Part shown: piece by piece, positions 37,253-45,866 of the stretch
Layout of the letters: every line of letters begins with the position of its first letter
Position numbering within the stretch: the first letter of the stretch is position 1
NCBI GenBank assembly: GCA_035353175.1
Contig: DAOPZC010000026.1
Span: 1-56,857, forward strand
Length of the DNA: 56,857 nt
Direction of reading: 5' to 3'
DNA from: DAOPZC01 sp035353175
Lineage (GTDB): Bacteria; Verrucomicrobiota; Kiritimatiellia; RFP12; UBA1067
The notes under the pieces: model-generated
Told to the model about the DNA's origin: nothing
What the model saw: the letters and a program-made list of their open reading frames with translations, nothing else
Database searches by the model: none
Position numbers and translations under genes: made by a program

Positions 37253-37331
37253 TGGAAACGGATGTTTTTCCGGCGGGGCGAGCGCATGTGAGCGCGGAAC
37301 CTGCGCCGGTTCGGATTGCGGAGGAATGACG

Positions 37332-38807
37332 ATGACGACATGTTTTACGAAACGGATGCTGGCCGCCATCTGCGGCCTGATGTTGGCGGCTGCGCAGGAC
37401 GTCGGCGCGAATGGCTTGCTGGTGACGAATGTCATGGTGAGAAAGCGGGACAACACGACCGCGACGGTCACGTTCGATATCGCCTGGCAGAATTCATGGC
37501 GCTTCACAAACATCAACCACGACGCGACATGGGTGTTTTTTAAAGCGCGTCAGGAGGGGCAGAGCGAATGGCACCGCGTGCTGCTTGAAGGCTCGGGAAT
37601 CAATCCTCCGGGCTATTCGAACGGCATGGGCACGGCGGTGGATCTTATCGTGCCGTCGGACCGCGTGGGGCTGTTCGTCCGGCGGGCGGCGCAAGGCTCG
37701 GGCACGCTCGCCGTCACGAATGTCCAAGTGGTCTGGAACATCGCTTCGGCGAACGTGGTCAAAACCTCGCTCATCCAGATGCGGGCGTTGGCCGTGGAAA
37801 TGGTCTATGTTGCGGAAGGGGCCTTCAAAGTCGGTTCGGGCGGGACCGAAAGCGGCAGTCTGACGGACGGCTCGTGGACCAGCGGCTCTCCCGTTCCTTT
37901 CACGGTCACAAGTGAGGACGTGTTGACAATCGCACACACAGCCGGTTGTCTTTGGGGAATTTCGACGGGCAATAACAACACCTTTGGCGGCGCGGGTACT
38001 TTGTCCGCGTCTTTTCCCAAAGGTTATGCGGCCTTCTACTGCATGAAGGAGGAGGCCACCCAGGGACAATACGCGGATTTTCTCAACACGCTGACTGCGG
38101 CGCAGCTTGCGAACCGTTATAGTTCGGCGGCGTGGAACCGCTATACGCTGAGCGTATCCAATGGCGTCTATTCGGCGTCGGTGCCGGACCGGGTCTGCAA
38201 CGGGCTGTGTTATGGGGACGCTGCCGCGTTCATGGACTGGGCGGGTCTTCGACCGTACACGGAACTGGAGTTTGAAAAGGCCTGCCGGGGACCGCTTCCG
38301 CCTGTCGCGGACGAGTACCCGTGGGGGACGACGGCGATTGGAGGAACCACGGGAATCAACAATGACGGAACCGGTCGTGACACGGCGGTCAGCGGCAACT
38401 GTAACTGTAATTACGGGAGTCATTCGGTATACGGACCTTACCGCGCGGGAATCTACGCCACAGCCTCCAGCACCCGCGAGCAGGCCGGGGCGTCTTACTG
38501 GGGAATTCTTGGTTTAAGTGGCAGTTTGTGGGAATACGCGTTGACCTTGGGAAATTCGTCCGGGCGTGCATTCACCGGTGAACACGGCGACGGCGTATTG
38601 ACGGCTGACGGTTATGCCGACGTGATCGCCTGGCCGTCGAGCACGACAGCGGTGGGGATCGGGTTCAGAGGAGGGTCTTATCAGGACGGGCCTTTGATGG
38701 CGCGGACGAGCGCCCGCGACTATTGCGGGAACTATAGTGATCCGGCTCGGAACAATCTGTGCTGCTGCCGGGGCGTGCGCACGGCTCCGGCCGGGGTGTT
38801 GCCGTAA
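37332..38807 (+). CDS. Secreted SUMF1-fold protein (3 of 3)
   Basis: 491 residues. ATG at 37332 was chosen because of GGAGG upstream; earlier in-frame starts overlap the preceding gene. A signal peptide (KRMLAAICGLMLAAAQ) precedes the same N-terminal module as protein 2 (VTFDIAWQNSWRFTNINHDA, VPSDRVGLFVRR) and the SUMF1 fold (EMVYVAEGAFKVGSGGTESG, FYCMKEEATQGQYADFLNTL, GLRPYTELEFEKACRGP, GILGLSGSLWEYALTLG). The C-terminus shows ARNNLCCCRGVRTAP. The FGE cysteine pair is not in place; the CCC triplet is at a different position. A paralogue of 35135-36577. Possible role: sugar, peptide or surface-ligand binding; unproven. Confidence 0.87.
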   Translation: MTTCFTKRMLAAICGLMLAAAQDVGANGLLVTNVMVRKRDNTTATVTFDIAWQNSWRFTNINHDATWVFFKARQEGQSEWHRVLLEGSGINPPGYSNGMGTAVDLIVPSDRVGLFVRRAAQGSGTLAVTNVQVVWNIASANVVKTSLIQMRALAVEMVYVAEGAFKVGSGGTESGSLTDGSWTSGSPVPFTVTSEDVLTIAHTAGCLWGISTGNNNTFGGAGTLSASFPKGYAAFYCMKEEATQGQYADFLNTLTAAQLANRYSSAAWNRYTLSVSNGVYSASVPDRVCNGLCYGDAAAFMDWAGLRPYTELEFEKACRGPLPPVADEYPWGTTAIGGTTGINNDGTGRDTAVSGNCNCNYGSHSVYGPYRAGIYATASSTREQAGASYWGILGLSGSLWEYALTLGNSSGRAFTGEHGDGVLTADGYADVIAWPSSTTAVGIGFRGGSYQDGPLMARTSARDYCGNYSDPARNNLCCCRGVRTAPAGVLP

Positions 38808-38832
38808 CGGAAGGACAAAGGGGACAGGCCTG

Positions 38833-41800
38833 ATGCGTATCGAGTGTGAAGCGATGGGGGGGACGAGCGTCTGCTCGTCCGGGGTATGGAAGTCCGGGCA
38901 AGCAGACGCTTGCCCCTCCCCATCGTGTTGCGGAGAGAGAGGACGGACAGTCTTTCTTGTCTTGGGGTCTTTCTTGGCGGTTGTTTGTCTGGGCCGGGGG
39001 GCGGAGACCGATGCGCGTTTCCACGGCGGCGCCGCCGCGAACGCGGCGCTGCCACGGGCGGCGGAATGGGCTTCCGCGGTTCGCCGAACGGATGCGGCGG
39101 TTTTCCGTAAGGACGAGCCGGGCGACATCGCGCCCGTGGCGGTGTGGAGCCCGACGCCCACCTCTCCGGCCGGTTCCGAAGCGCTCGCGCATCTGATCGA
39201 TGGAGACTGGTCGACGGCGTGCTGTTTTCTGGACGACACGCCGACGGGAACGAATCCGAACACACAGCCGCCTCTCGGTTCCTCGCCGGTCACCGCCCGG
39301 GTCGTTTTGGATTTGGGACGGGTCGTCAAGATCGCCGGCATCCGGTTTGTCGCAGCGAAGTCGTGGGCGAACGTCATGGCGGAGAACGTGAGCGTCTTCG
39401 CCTGCGACGACTGCCAAGGCGAAAAGAATATTCGCGTGCTGAGGGAAAACGAACCGCTGCCGCCGGCCAACACGTTCAACGCGGTCTTCGTCACATGGAC
39501 GCCGGTCGAGACGCGTTACCTTTCGGTTCGGATCAACGAGTCGTACGACCGTCCGAGAAGCGGTCTCGACTGGTGGCGCGCGATCGATCCGGACAAGGCG
39601 CAGAAAGAGCGGCGGTGTGTGGACGCGCTCCGGTGCCAGTTCGGCTGGTGGTGGGGCGCCTGGTTGGGCACGGTGGCTAAGCTTCCGGCCATCGCGGGCG
39701 GCGGACCTTCGTATGAAATCGCGGGTACGGGCGGCCGGTTCTCGGTGCGGATCGCCGAGGTCTCCTGCTTCTGCGGCGAACCCGCCGACTTGCCCCGCCC
39801 CAATCCTCCGGGCACCGCCTATCCGCAGGACCGTCTGACGCGCGACTGGCTGTATCAGGACTGCGGCGTGGAGAACGTTTCGCTGGTCGCCAATTCGACC
39901 GACGGAACCCGGCCGGACCCGATCGGTCCGGATATTGCGCACTGTTTCGCGTCGACCTCGGATTCCCTCACGGAACAGCGCATGGTGCAGAAGGTGCTCG
40001 CCGACCTGGCGGACACGGGAATCGACGTCCTGGCTTTCCAAACGCGACTGCGCGCGCTGGTTCCGATTCCGGGAAACGATGTCCGATGGAAAACCCTGTA
40101 TCTCGACACCTGCCGCGCGCGCCGCGCGGAACGGTTGAAGGCGCTCCGCAAATCGGCTTCGCAGTTCATCTACGTGAAGCACTATGTGTTCGGCGGTTGG
40201 ACCCAGACCGAACCGACGGACGAAGTGACGGACGAACAGTTCTTTGAACGGAATCCCGATTTCCGCGAAGGGTCTCAGCTCTGTCTGGCGACGATCCGCG
40301 AGGACGGGAACGTTACGAACGAGGTGCTCATTGAGAAGCCGCACGGCGTGATCCGCGACCCGAACCTATCGTTCGACGCGAAAACGCTGGTCTTTTCCAT
40401 GCGGGACAATTTCGATACGGACGACAATCATCTGTACGTCATGAACCTTGCCGACCGCAAGATCCGTCAAATCACGTTTTCGGCGACGGCCGGGGGACGG
40501 ACGTGGCCATGCAGCGATACGGAACCGTGTTTTCTGCCGAGCGGAGACATTCTGTTTCAATCGACGCGCTGCGGGCAGTTGGACGTGTGCTGGGCGCATC
40601 CCGCTTCGAATCTGTATGTGTGCGACGCGGCCGGCAAATACGTCCGGCGGCTGGCGTTTGACCAAGTGCGAACTCTTTATCCGCAGGTGCTGGCGGACGG
40701 CCGGGTCATTTACACTAGATGGGAATACAACGACCGGAATCCGTTTTTCCTGCAATCCCTGTTCGTCATGAACGCGGATGGCACGGGACAGACGGCTTTC
40801 TACGGCAACAACAGCACCTACCCCGCCGCGCTGATCCATTCGCGCGGCATTCCGAATTCCGGCAAAGTCATTACGGTGATCTCCGGCCATCACGTTGTGC
40901 AGAAGGGGAAACTGGCGATTCTTGATCCGTCGAAAGGGACGGACGGAAACGACGGCATCGAATATGTCTCGGGTGCGTCACCCGACGGCAAGCCAGGACG
41001 GCAGCCCTCGAACATCCGCGCGCCTTTCGACCGCTGGCCGTTCGATCTGTTCGGCCAGGTCGGTCCGCAGTGGCAGTATCCGTTCGCCTTCGACGAACAC
41101 CGCTATCTTGTTTCGTTCCTCCCGGAAGGCAGCCACTTCATGAAGGGGCCGTTCACCGCGCCCTTCGGCGTGTATTTCATGACCGACACGGGAGATCGCG
41201 AACTGTTGGCGTTCGACTGGGGGAACTCGTGCGGGCAGGCGATTCCGCTGATGCCGACGGCGCGGCCACCCGTCCGTCCGTCGCAAGTCGATTGGCGTCG
41301 CTCCACAGGGACGTTTTACGTTCAGGACGTCTATGAAGGGCCTGGACTTCAGGGCGTGAAGCGGGGAACGGTGACGCGGCTGCGGGTGGTGGCGCTGGAA
41401 TACCGGGCGGCCGGTGTGTCCAAAAACTACAACCGCGGCCCGGCCGGCGATTCGCATATCAACACGCCGATCGCCACCCGCGATGGGGCGCAGGACGTCA
41501 AACACGTTTTGGGCGAAGTGCCGGTCGAAGAAGACGGAAGCGCGTATTTCGAGGTGCCGGCCCGGACGGCCGTCTACTTCCAGCTTCTGGATGCGAAAGG
41601 GTGCTGCGTGCAGACGATGCGGAGTTGGACGCTGGTGCTGCCCGGCGAACGGTTCGGCTGCGTAGGTTGCCACGAAAACAAACTCCAGGCGGTGCTGAGC
41701 GCAGAGCGAAAACCGCGCGCGCTGGGCAAGGCGGCTCAGTGCCTGCAGCCGCTTGCCGGGCAGCCGCCGCATCCGCTGGTCACGCGTCTGGAGAAAGAGA

Positions 41801-42411
41801 GTCCGCTGGAGGCGACAGACCTGTTCCTCGGCGTCAACAAGCCCTGTTCGCTCGACCCTGACGCTCCCGCGGACGGGTTCAGCTACCGGCGGCTGATTCA
41901 ACCGATCTGGGACCGGCACTGCGTGAGCTGTCATCAGGGTAACGTGAAGGATCCCGATAAGACCAAACGTTCGCCGCTCGCCCTCACCGGGCAGGTCCCG
42001 CAACAGCTTCCGGGAGGACTGCGGGCATTTACAACGTCCTATCTCGCGCTGACGGAAAAAGGGCCGTGCTCATCTTGGGCCAACTGGGTCGATCCCGAAT
42101 CCATGGCGCCTGTTTTGCCGCCGTACGCCTGCGGTTCGGCCCAAAGCAAACTGATGGCCGATCTTGAGCCTTCGCATTACAACGTGCAACTGACGGATGC
42201 CGAGAAACGTTTGGTCGCCTGCTGGATGGATTTGGGGGTTCCTTTCTGCGGCTCTTACGGCGAAGCCAACACGTGGGACCGGCAGGAGAGGAATTGCGAA
42301 TGGAATACGTGGAACCTTCCCCAGAAAGAATTGTATGATTCTTTCCAGCGGAAACGAGAGGTTTATGCGAGGGAAGAGCTGAATGACGTCAAGGCGTTCC
42401 TGCATCGGTAG
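38833..42411 (+). CDS. Hydrazine-synthase-alpha-like diheme protein (paralogue 1)
   Basis: 1192 residues from ATG at 38833; the true start is uncertain because a hairpin element occupies 38852-38925 and the signal-like helix (TVFLVLGSFLAVVCLGRGA) lies only ~45 residues in. TTG at 38962 is an alternative. Domains: DARFHGG motif, a discoidin-like domain (~90-230, DGDWSTACCF, VVLDLGRVVKIAGIRFV), then a beta-propeller-like middle typical of HzsA-related proteins (LVFSMRDNFDTDDNHLYVMN, YTRWEYNDRNPFFLQSL, VISGHHVVQKGKL, GQVGPQWQYPFAFDE). Two c-type heme sites, C943-VGC-H947 and C1030-VSC-H1034, lie in the C-terminal part. HzsA makes hydrazine in anammox bacteria; relatives elsewhere have unknown chemistry, so no anammox role is claimed. 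Exported and assembled with heme in the periplasm. Confidence 0.85.
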   Translation: MRIECEAMGGTSVCSSGVWKSGQADACPSPSCCGERGRTVFLVLGSFLAVVCLGRGAETDARFHGGAAANAALPRAAEWASAVRRTDAAVFRKDEPGDIAPVAVWSPTPTSPAGSEALAHLIDGDWSTACCFLDDTPTGTNPNTQPPLGSSPVTARVVLDLGRVVKIAGIRFVAAKSWANVMAENVSVFACDDCQGEKNIRVLRENEPLPPANTFNAVFVTWTPVETRYLSVRINESYDRPRSGLDWWRAIDPDKAQKERRCVDALRCQFGWWWGAWLGTVAKLPAIAGGGPSYEIAGTGGRFSVRIAEVSCFCGEPADLPRPNPPGTAYPQDRLTRDWLYQDCGVENVSLVANSTDGTRPDPIGPDIAHCFASTSDSLTEQRMVQKVLADLADTGIDVLAFQTRLRALVPIPGNDVRWKTLYLDTCRARRAERLKALRKSASQFIYVKHYVFGGWTQTEPTDEVTDEQFFERNPDFREGSQLCLATIREDGNVTNEVLIEKPHGVIRDPNLSFDAKTLVFSMRDNFDTDDNHLYVMNLADRKIRQITFSATAGGRTWPCSDTEPCFLPSGDILFQSTRCGQLDVCWAHPASNLYVCDAAGKYVRRLAFDQVRTLYPQVLADGRVIYTRWEYNDRNPFFLQSLFVMNADGTGQTAFYGNNSTYPAALIHSRGIPNSGKVITVISGHHVVQKGKLAILDPSKGTDGNDGIEYVSGASPDGKPGRQPSNIRAPFDRWPFDLFGQVGPQWQYPFAFDEHRYLVSFLPEGSHFMKGPFTAPFGVYFMTDTGDRELLAFDWGNSCGQAIPLMPTARPPVRPSQVDWRRSTGTFYVQDVYEGPGLQGVKRGTVTRLRVVALEYRAAGVSKNYNRGPAGDSHINTPIATRDGAQDVKHVLGEVPVEEDGSAYFEVPARTAVYFQLLDAKGCCVQTMRSWTLVLPGERFGCVGCHENKLQAVLSAERKPRALGKAAQCLQPLAGQPPHPLVTRLEKESPLEATDLFLGVNKPCSLDPDAPADGFSYRRLIQPIWDRHCVSCHQGNVKDPDKTKRSPLALTGQVPQQLPGGLRAFTTSYLALTEKGPCSSWANWVDPESMAPVLPPYACGSAQSKLMADLEPSHYNVQLTDAEKRLVACWMDLGVPFCGSYGEANTWDRQERNCEWNTWNLPQKELYDSFQRKREVYAREELNDVKAFLHR
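38852..38925. repeat. Double-hairpin REP-like element with complementary loops
   Basis: A 74-bp element bounded by CGATGGGG (38852-38859) and CCCCATCG (38918-38925). Inside are two perfect 8-bp hairpins: GGACGAGC-GTCT-GCTCGTCC (38861-38880) and GGGCAAGC-AGAC-GCTTGCCC (38896-38915). The loops GTCT and AGAC are complementary, and the second hairpin is a variant of the first in opposite orientation. It lies inside the 5' end of the diheme gene. Upstream, AAAGGGGACAGGCCTG (38817-38832) resembles sequence seen beside REP-associated transposase elements. Confidence 0.7.
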
Positions 42412-42424
42412 AAGGAAGCTCTCC

Positions 42425-42520
42425 GTTTGGAGTGCGGCGGCAAGCGGTATGCCGCGCGACGCCGCTTTTGTCTTGCATAAGAAAGCGGAGTTTTCTGTTG
42501 GTTGTCACCGCACTCCAAAC
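42425..42520. repeat. 96-bp inverted-repeat element between the two diheme genes
   Basis: Perfect 13-bp terminal inverted repeats, GTTTGGAGTGCGG (42425-42437) and CCGCACTCCAAAC (42508-42520), enclose about 70 bp. An inner hairpin is formed by AAGCGG and CCGCTT (42442 to about 42467). No coding capacity. It looks like a MITE or REP-type element, or a long mRNA hairpin; only genome-wide copy counts can decide. Confidence 0.65.
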
Positions 42521-42545
42521 TAGCAATATCCGGGGAAGGGGAATA

Positions 42546-45500
42546 ATGCGAAAAGCGGTAATAGGGGGATGGATATTCTCCGCAGCGTTGTTCGCGGCAG
42601 CGGAAGAGTTCCGCCCCGCGAGCGTGTACGTGGGCGGCGAGACGGCGGCCGAACATCCCGCCGTGCTGATGGCGGACGGAAATCCCGACACGTATGCCGA
42701 ACTGTTGGACGACACGCGGTCGGGGCAGGATGAGAAAACGCTGCCGCCGTTCGGCTCCGCGCCCGTGACGGCGGCGTTCGTCGTGGATTTGGGGCGCGAA
42801 CGGACGACGGCCGGCATGCGGCTCGTCGCACAGCCATCGCGCTGGCTCGCGCGAATGGCCTACAGCGTGACCGTGTTCACCTGCGGCGACGCCCAAGGCA
42901 AAACCGCCGTCCGCGTCATCGCCGACAAAACGGTTCTGCCCGTGACGTTCTGCGGCGATTCGGCGTTCGTCGAGTGGGCGCCGGTGTCCGCGCGGTTCTT
43001 CGGCGTGCGCGTCAACGAATCGGACGAGGGCGCGATCAACGGCCTCGGCACGTACATGCAGTGGCTGAACAATCCCAACCGTGCAATCTGGGGACACCCC
43101 TATTCGGGCGACGGGCGGCACTTCGTGACGGACATCGCGGAAGTGGCGCTCTTCGACCGGAAGCCGGAGGATTTCCCGTACCCCAATCCGCCGGAAACGG
43201 CGTATCCCCGCTACCGTCTCGAAAAGGACTGGCTTTTGCAGGACGCGGGGTTCGAGGACTTCGCGCGGGCCTTCACCTCGACCGGCGACGCGGCGCTTGA
43301 GCGGCGTTTGGTGTCCAAGGTGGCAGTCGAACTGAAGAACGCGGGCAGCGTCGAGTTTCCCGAGGCTCCGGGATGCGATCCGCGCTGGCGGGCGCTATAC
43401 GTGCGTCTCTGCGAGCAACGGCGCGCGGAACGGCTGGAGAATGTGACGCGGCACGCGACGCGGATCGTCTACGTCAAACACTACACCTTCGGCTGTAACG
43501 CCACACTCGGGGCGACGGGACATGTGACGGACGATCTGACCGACGCCCGGCCGCGGAACTGGACCAAGGGCGGTCAGCTCTGTCTGTTGACGATCCGCCC
43601 GGACGGAAACGTGACCCACGAGGTGCTGATCGACAAACCCGACGGCTGCGTGCGCGATCCGGCGCTTTCCTACGACGGCGAACGGCTGGTTTTTTCGATG
43701 CGCGACAGCTACAACGACAACGCCTACTATGTTCCCCACCGTTGGGCACCGAGCTTCCGCGCACCGTTGCCATGGGATGCCTATGAGAAACGGCGCGGTG
43801 ACGACTATCACCTGTACGCGATGAATCTCGCGACCCGCGAAATCTCGCCGCTCACACGTTCGCCCGTTATCAACGGGCGCGTCGTCCCGTGCGCGGATGT
43901 CGAACCCTGCTTCGCGTCGGACGGCGGCATCATCTTTCAGTCCACGCGCTGTGAGCAGGTGATGCCCTGCCACCAGACGCTGATCGCCAATCTGTACCGC
44001 TGCGACGCCGACGGCGGCAACATCCGGCGGCTCGCCGTCGACGGAGCGAGCACGTTCTATCCGCAGCAACTGGCGGACGGACGCGTGCTCTACACGCGCT
44101 GGGAGTACAACGACCGCAATGCGCGCTTCCAGCAGTCGCTGCTCACGATGAACCCCGACGGCACCGCGCAGACGGAATACTACGGAAACAACTCCTTTTA
44201 TCCGGCTTCGCTGCTGCACTTCCGGCCGATTCCGGGGTCGTCCAAAGCCATCGGCATCGTTTCCGGCCACCACGTCCATCAGAAGGGCAAGCTCATCGTC
44301 ATCGACCGCCGCAAGGGAACCCAGGGGGACAGCGGCATCGAGTATGTCGCGGGCTCAGCCATCGGCGAGGAGCCGGGGCGTCACCCTTCGAGCTACGCGG
44401 ACGACCCGAAGGTGGCCCGTAACCGCAACGTGGTCGCCATCGATTCGTTCGGGCAGTTCGGCGCGCAGTGGCAGTATCCTTACGCCTTGGACGAAGACCG
44501 CTACTTGGTGACGTTTCTGCCCGAAGGGACGCTCATCGACAAAAGCGGTGTGAATCCCAATTTCGGGATCTACTACCAAACGGCCGACGGTGCCCGCGAG
44601 TTGCTGGCCTACGATCCTGCAGTCGAATGCAGCCAGCCGGTGCCGGTGATGGCGCGGAAACCCGTGCCCCGGCGCGGCTCGCTGGTCGACTTCTCGCAGG
44701 CGTACGGGAAATTTTATGTTCAAAACGTGTATATCGGGCCGGGGCTGAAAGATGTGGCTGCGGGAACGATTAAAAAACTGCGCGTGGTGGGGCTCGAATA
44801 CCGTCCGATGTATCTGCACTCGGGGTCGATGGACTGCCCCTGTGACGAGCAGTACAGGAAATTTATCCCCTATAGCGGGGATATGTCCGGCGAAGCGGTC
44901 ACGGCCGGAGGCGCCTGGGACATCAAGCATGTGCTGGGCGAGGCGGACGTGGCGCCAGACGGCAGTTGCGCGTTCGAAGCGCCGGCGAACAACGGCGTCT
45001 ATTTCCAACTGCTCGACGCGCGCGGACGCTGCGTGCAGACGATGCGCAGTTGGACGATGGTGTTGCCGGGCGAGACCATGGCGTGCGTGGGGTGTCACGA
45101 AAGCAAGGAACAGGTCTATCCCGCGGTGCAAGGCTCGGTATACGGCCACGTTCAGCGTCTGCGGCCGATGGCGGGACAGCCGCCTCACCCGCTGCTGGCG
45201 CGACTCGATCGGGACGGGCTTCTCGGCAGCACGGACAATTACCTCGGAGTGAACGCGCCCCGGCCGTGCGATCCGGACGCGCCGACCGAGGGCTTCAGTT
45301 TCATCCGTCAGATTCAGCCGATCCTCGACGCGCACTGCGTCAAATGTCACGACGGCGGCCCGAAAGCGGCGGGCCGCCCGGACCTCACCGGCGCGGAATC
45401 GCCCGGTTTCAGAAAAGGGGCCGCCCGCCGCTTCTCGAAGTCGTACGCGGCGCTGATCTCGGGTGGTCGGCAGACGGCGCTGCTCAATTGGTACTCGGCC

Positions 45501-45866
45501 ACGGGTCAGTCGGCCATGCTGCCGCCGTATGCGCAGGGTTCCACGCAGAGCAAGATCATGGAACACCTCGAACCGTCGCACCACGGCGTGGCCGTGAGCG
45601 ATGCGGAGAAGCGTCTGTTCGCGTGCTGGATCGACTTGTCGATTCCTTTCGGCGGATCGTACTTCGAGGCGACGGCGTGGACGCCGGACGACCGGCGCAT
45701 CACCGACTACCATCAGGACAAACGCGCGATTTTCGCATGGGAGGAGGTCAACGCGCTGCGGGCGCAGCTTGAGTTGTTGCCGTTGCCGTTGGGCGCTCTC
45801 GGATCCGGCGCGTTTTCACCTGCACCGACGCCTACGCCGCAGAACGCGAAAGGGCTGTTGAGATGA
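42546..45866 (+). CDS. Hydrazine-synthase-alpha-like diheme protein (paralogue 2)
   Basis: 1106 residues from ATG at 42546, preceded by AAGGGG. A short signal peptide (RKAVIGGWIFSAALFAAA) leads to a discoidin-like domain (~20-190, ADGNPDTYAELLDD, AAFVVDLGRERTTAGMRLV), a beta-propeller-like middle (VFSMRDSYNDNAYYV, YTRWEYNDRNARFQQSLL, IVSGHHVHQKGKLIV, FGAQWQYPYALDEDRYL), and two c-type heme sites in the C-terminal part, C847-VGC-H851 and C931-VKC-H935. The domain order and spacing follow paralogue 1; the intact signal peptide here shows what paralogue 1 should look like. Its stop overlaps the aldo/keto reductase start (ATGA), so the two are translationally coupled. Probable role: extracytoplasmic electron transfer or redox catalysis on an unknown substrate. 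Confidence 0.87.
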   Translation: MRKAVIGGWIFSAALFAAAEEFRPASVYVGGETAAEHPAVLMADGNPDTYAELLDDTRSGQDEKTLPPFGSAPVTAAFVVDLGRERTTAGMRLVAQPSRWLARMAYSVTVFTCGDAQGKTAVRVIADKTVLPVTFCGDSAFVEWAPVSARFFGVRVNESDEGAINGLGTYMQWLNNPNRAIWGHPYSGDGRHFVTDIAEVALFDRKPEDFPYPNPPETAYPRYRLEKDWLLQDAGFEDFARAFTSTGDAALERRLVSKVAVELKNAGSVEFPEAPGCDPRWRALYVRLCEQRRAERLENVTRHATRIVYVKHYTFGCNATLGATGHVTDDLTDARPRNWTKGGQLCLLTIRPDGNVTHEVLIDKPDGCVRDPALSYDGERLVFSMRDSYNDNAYYVPHRWAPSFRAPLPWDAYEKRRGDDYHLYAMNLATREISPLTRSPVINGRVVPCADVEPCFASDGGIIFQSTRCEQVMPCHQTLIANLYRCDADGGNIRRLAVDGASTFYPQQLADGRVLYTRWEYNDRNARFQQSLLTMNPDGTAQTEYYGNNSFYPASLLHFRPIPGSSKAIGIVSGHHVHQKGKLIVIDRRKGTQGDSGIEYVAGSAIGEEPGRHPSSYADDPKVARNRNVVAIDSFGQFGAQWQYPYALDEDRYLVTFLPEGTLIDKSGVNPNFGIYYQTADGARELLAYDPAVECSQPVPVMARKPVPRRGSLVDFSQAYGKFYVQNVYIGPGLKDVAAGTIKKLRVVGLEYRPMYLHSGSMDCPCDEQYRKFIPYSGDMSGEAVTAGGAWDIKHVLGEADVAPDGSCAFEAPANNGVYFQLLDARGRCVQTMRSWTMVLPGETMACVGCHESKEQVYPAVQGSVYGHVQRLRPMAGQPPHPLLARLDRDGLLGSTDNYLGVNAPRPCDPDAPTEGFSFIRQIQPILDAHCVKCHDGGPKAAGRPDLTGAESPGFRKGAARRFSKSYAALISGGRQTALLNWYSATGQSAMLPPYAQGSTQSKIMEHLEPSHHGVAVSDAEKRLFACWIDLSIPFGGSYFEATAWTPDDRRITDYHQDKRAIFAWEEVNALRAQLELLPLPLGALGSGAFSPAPTPTPQNAKGLLR

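Noticed and set aside
33746..38807. SUMF1-fold proteins as sulfatase-activating formylglycine-generating enzymes
   Set aside because: The C-terminal catalytic cysteine pair is not conserved in any of the three and no sulfatase gene is in the window.
38833..45866. Evidence for anammox metabolism
   Set aside because: Only alpha-subunit-like proteins occur; no hydrazine synthase beta/gamma or hydrazine dehydrogenase is present, and such relatives exist in many non-anammox PVC bacteria.
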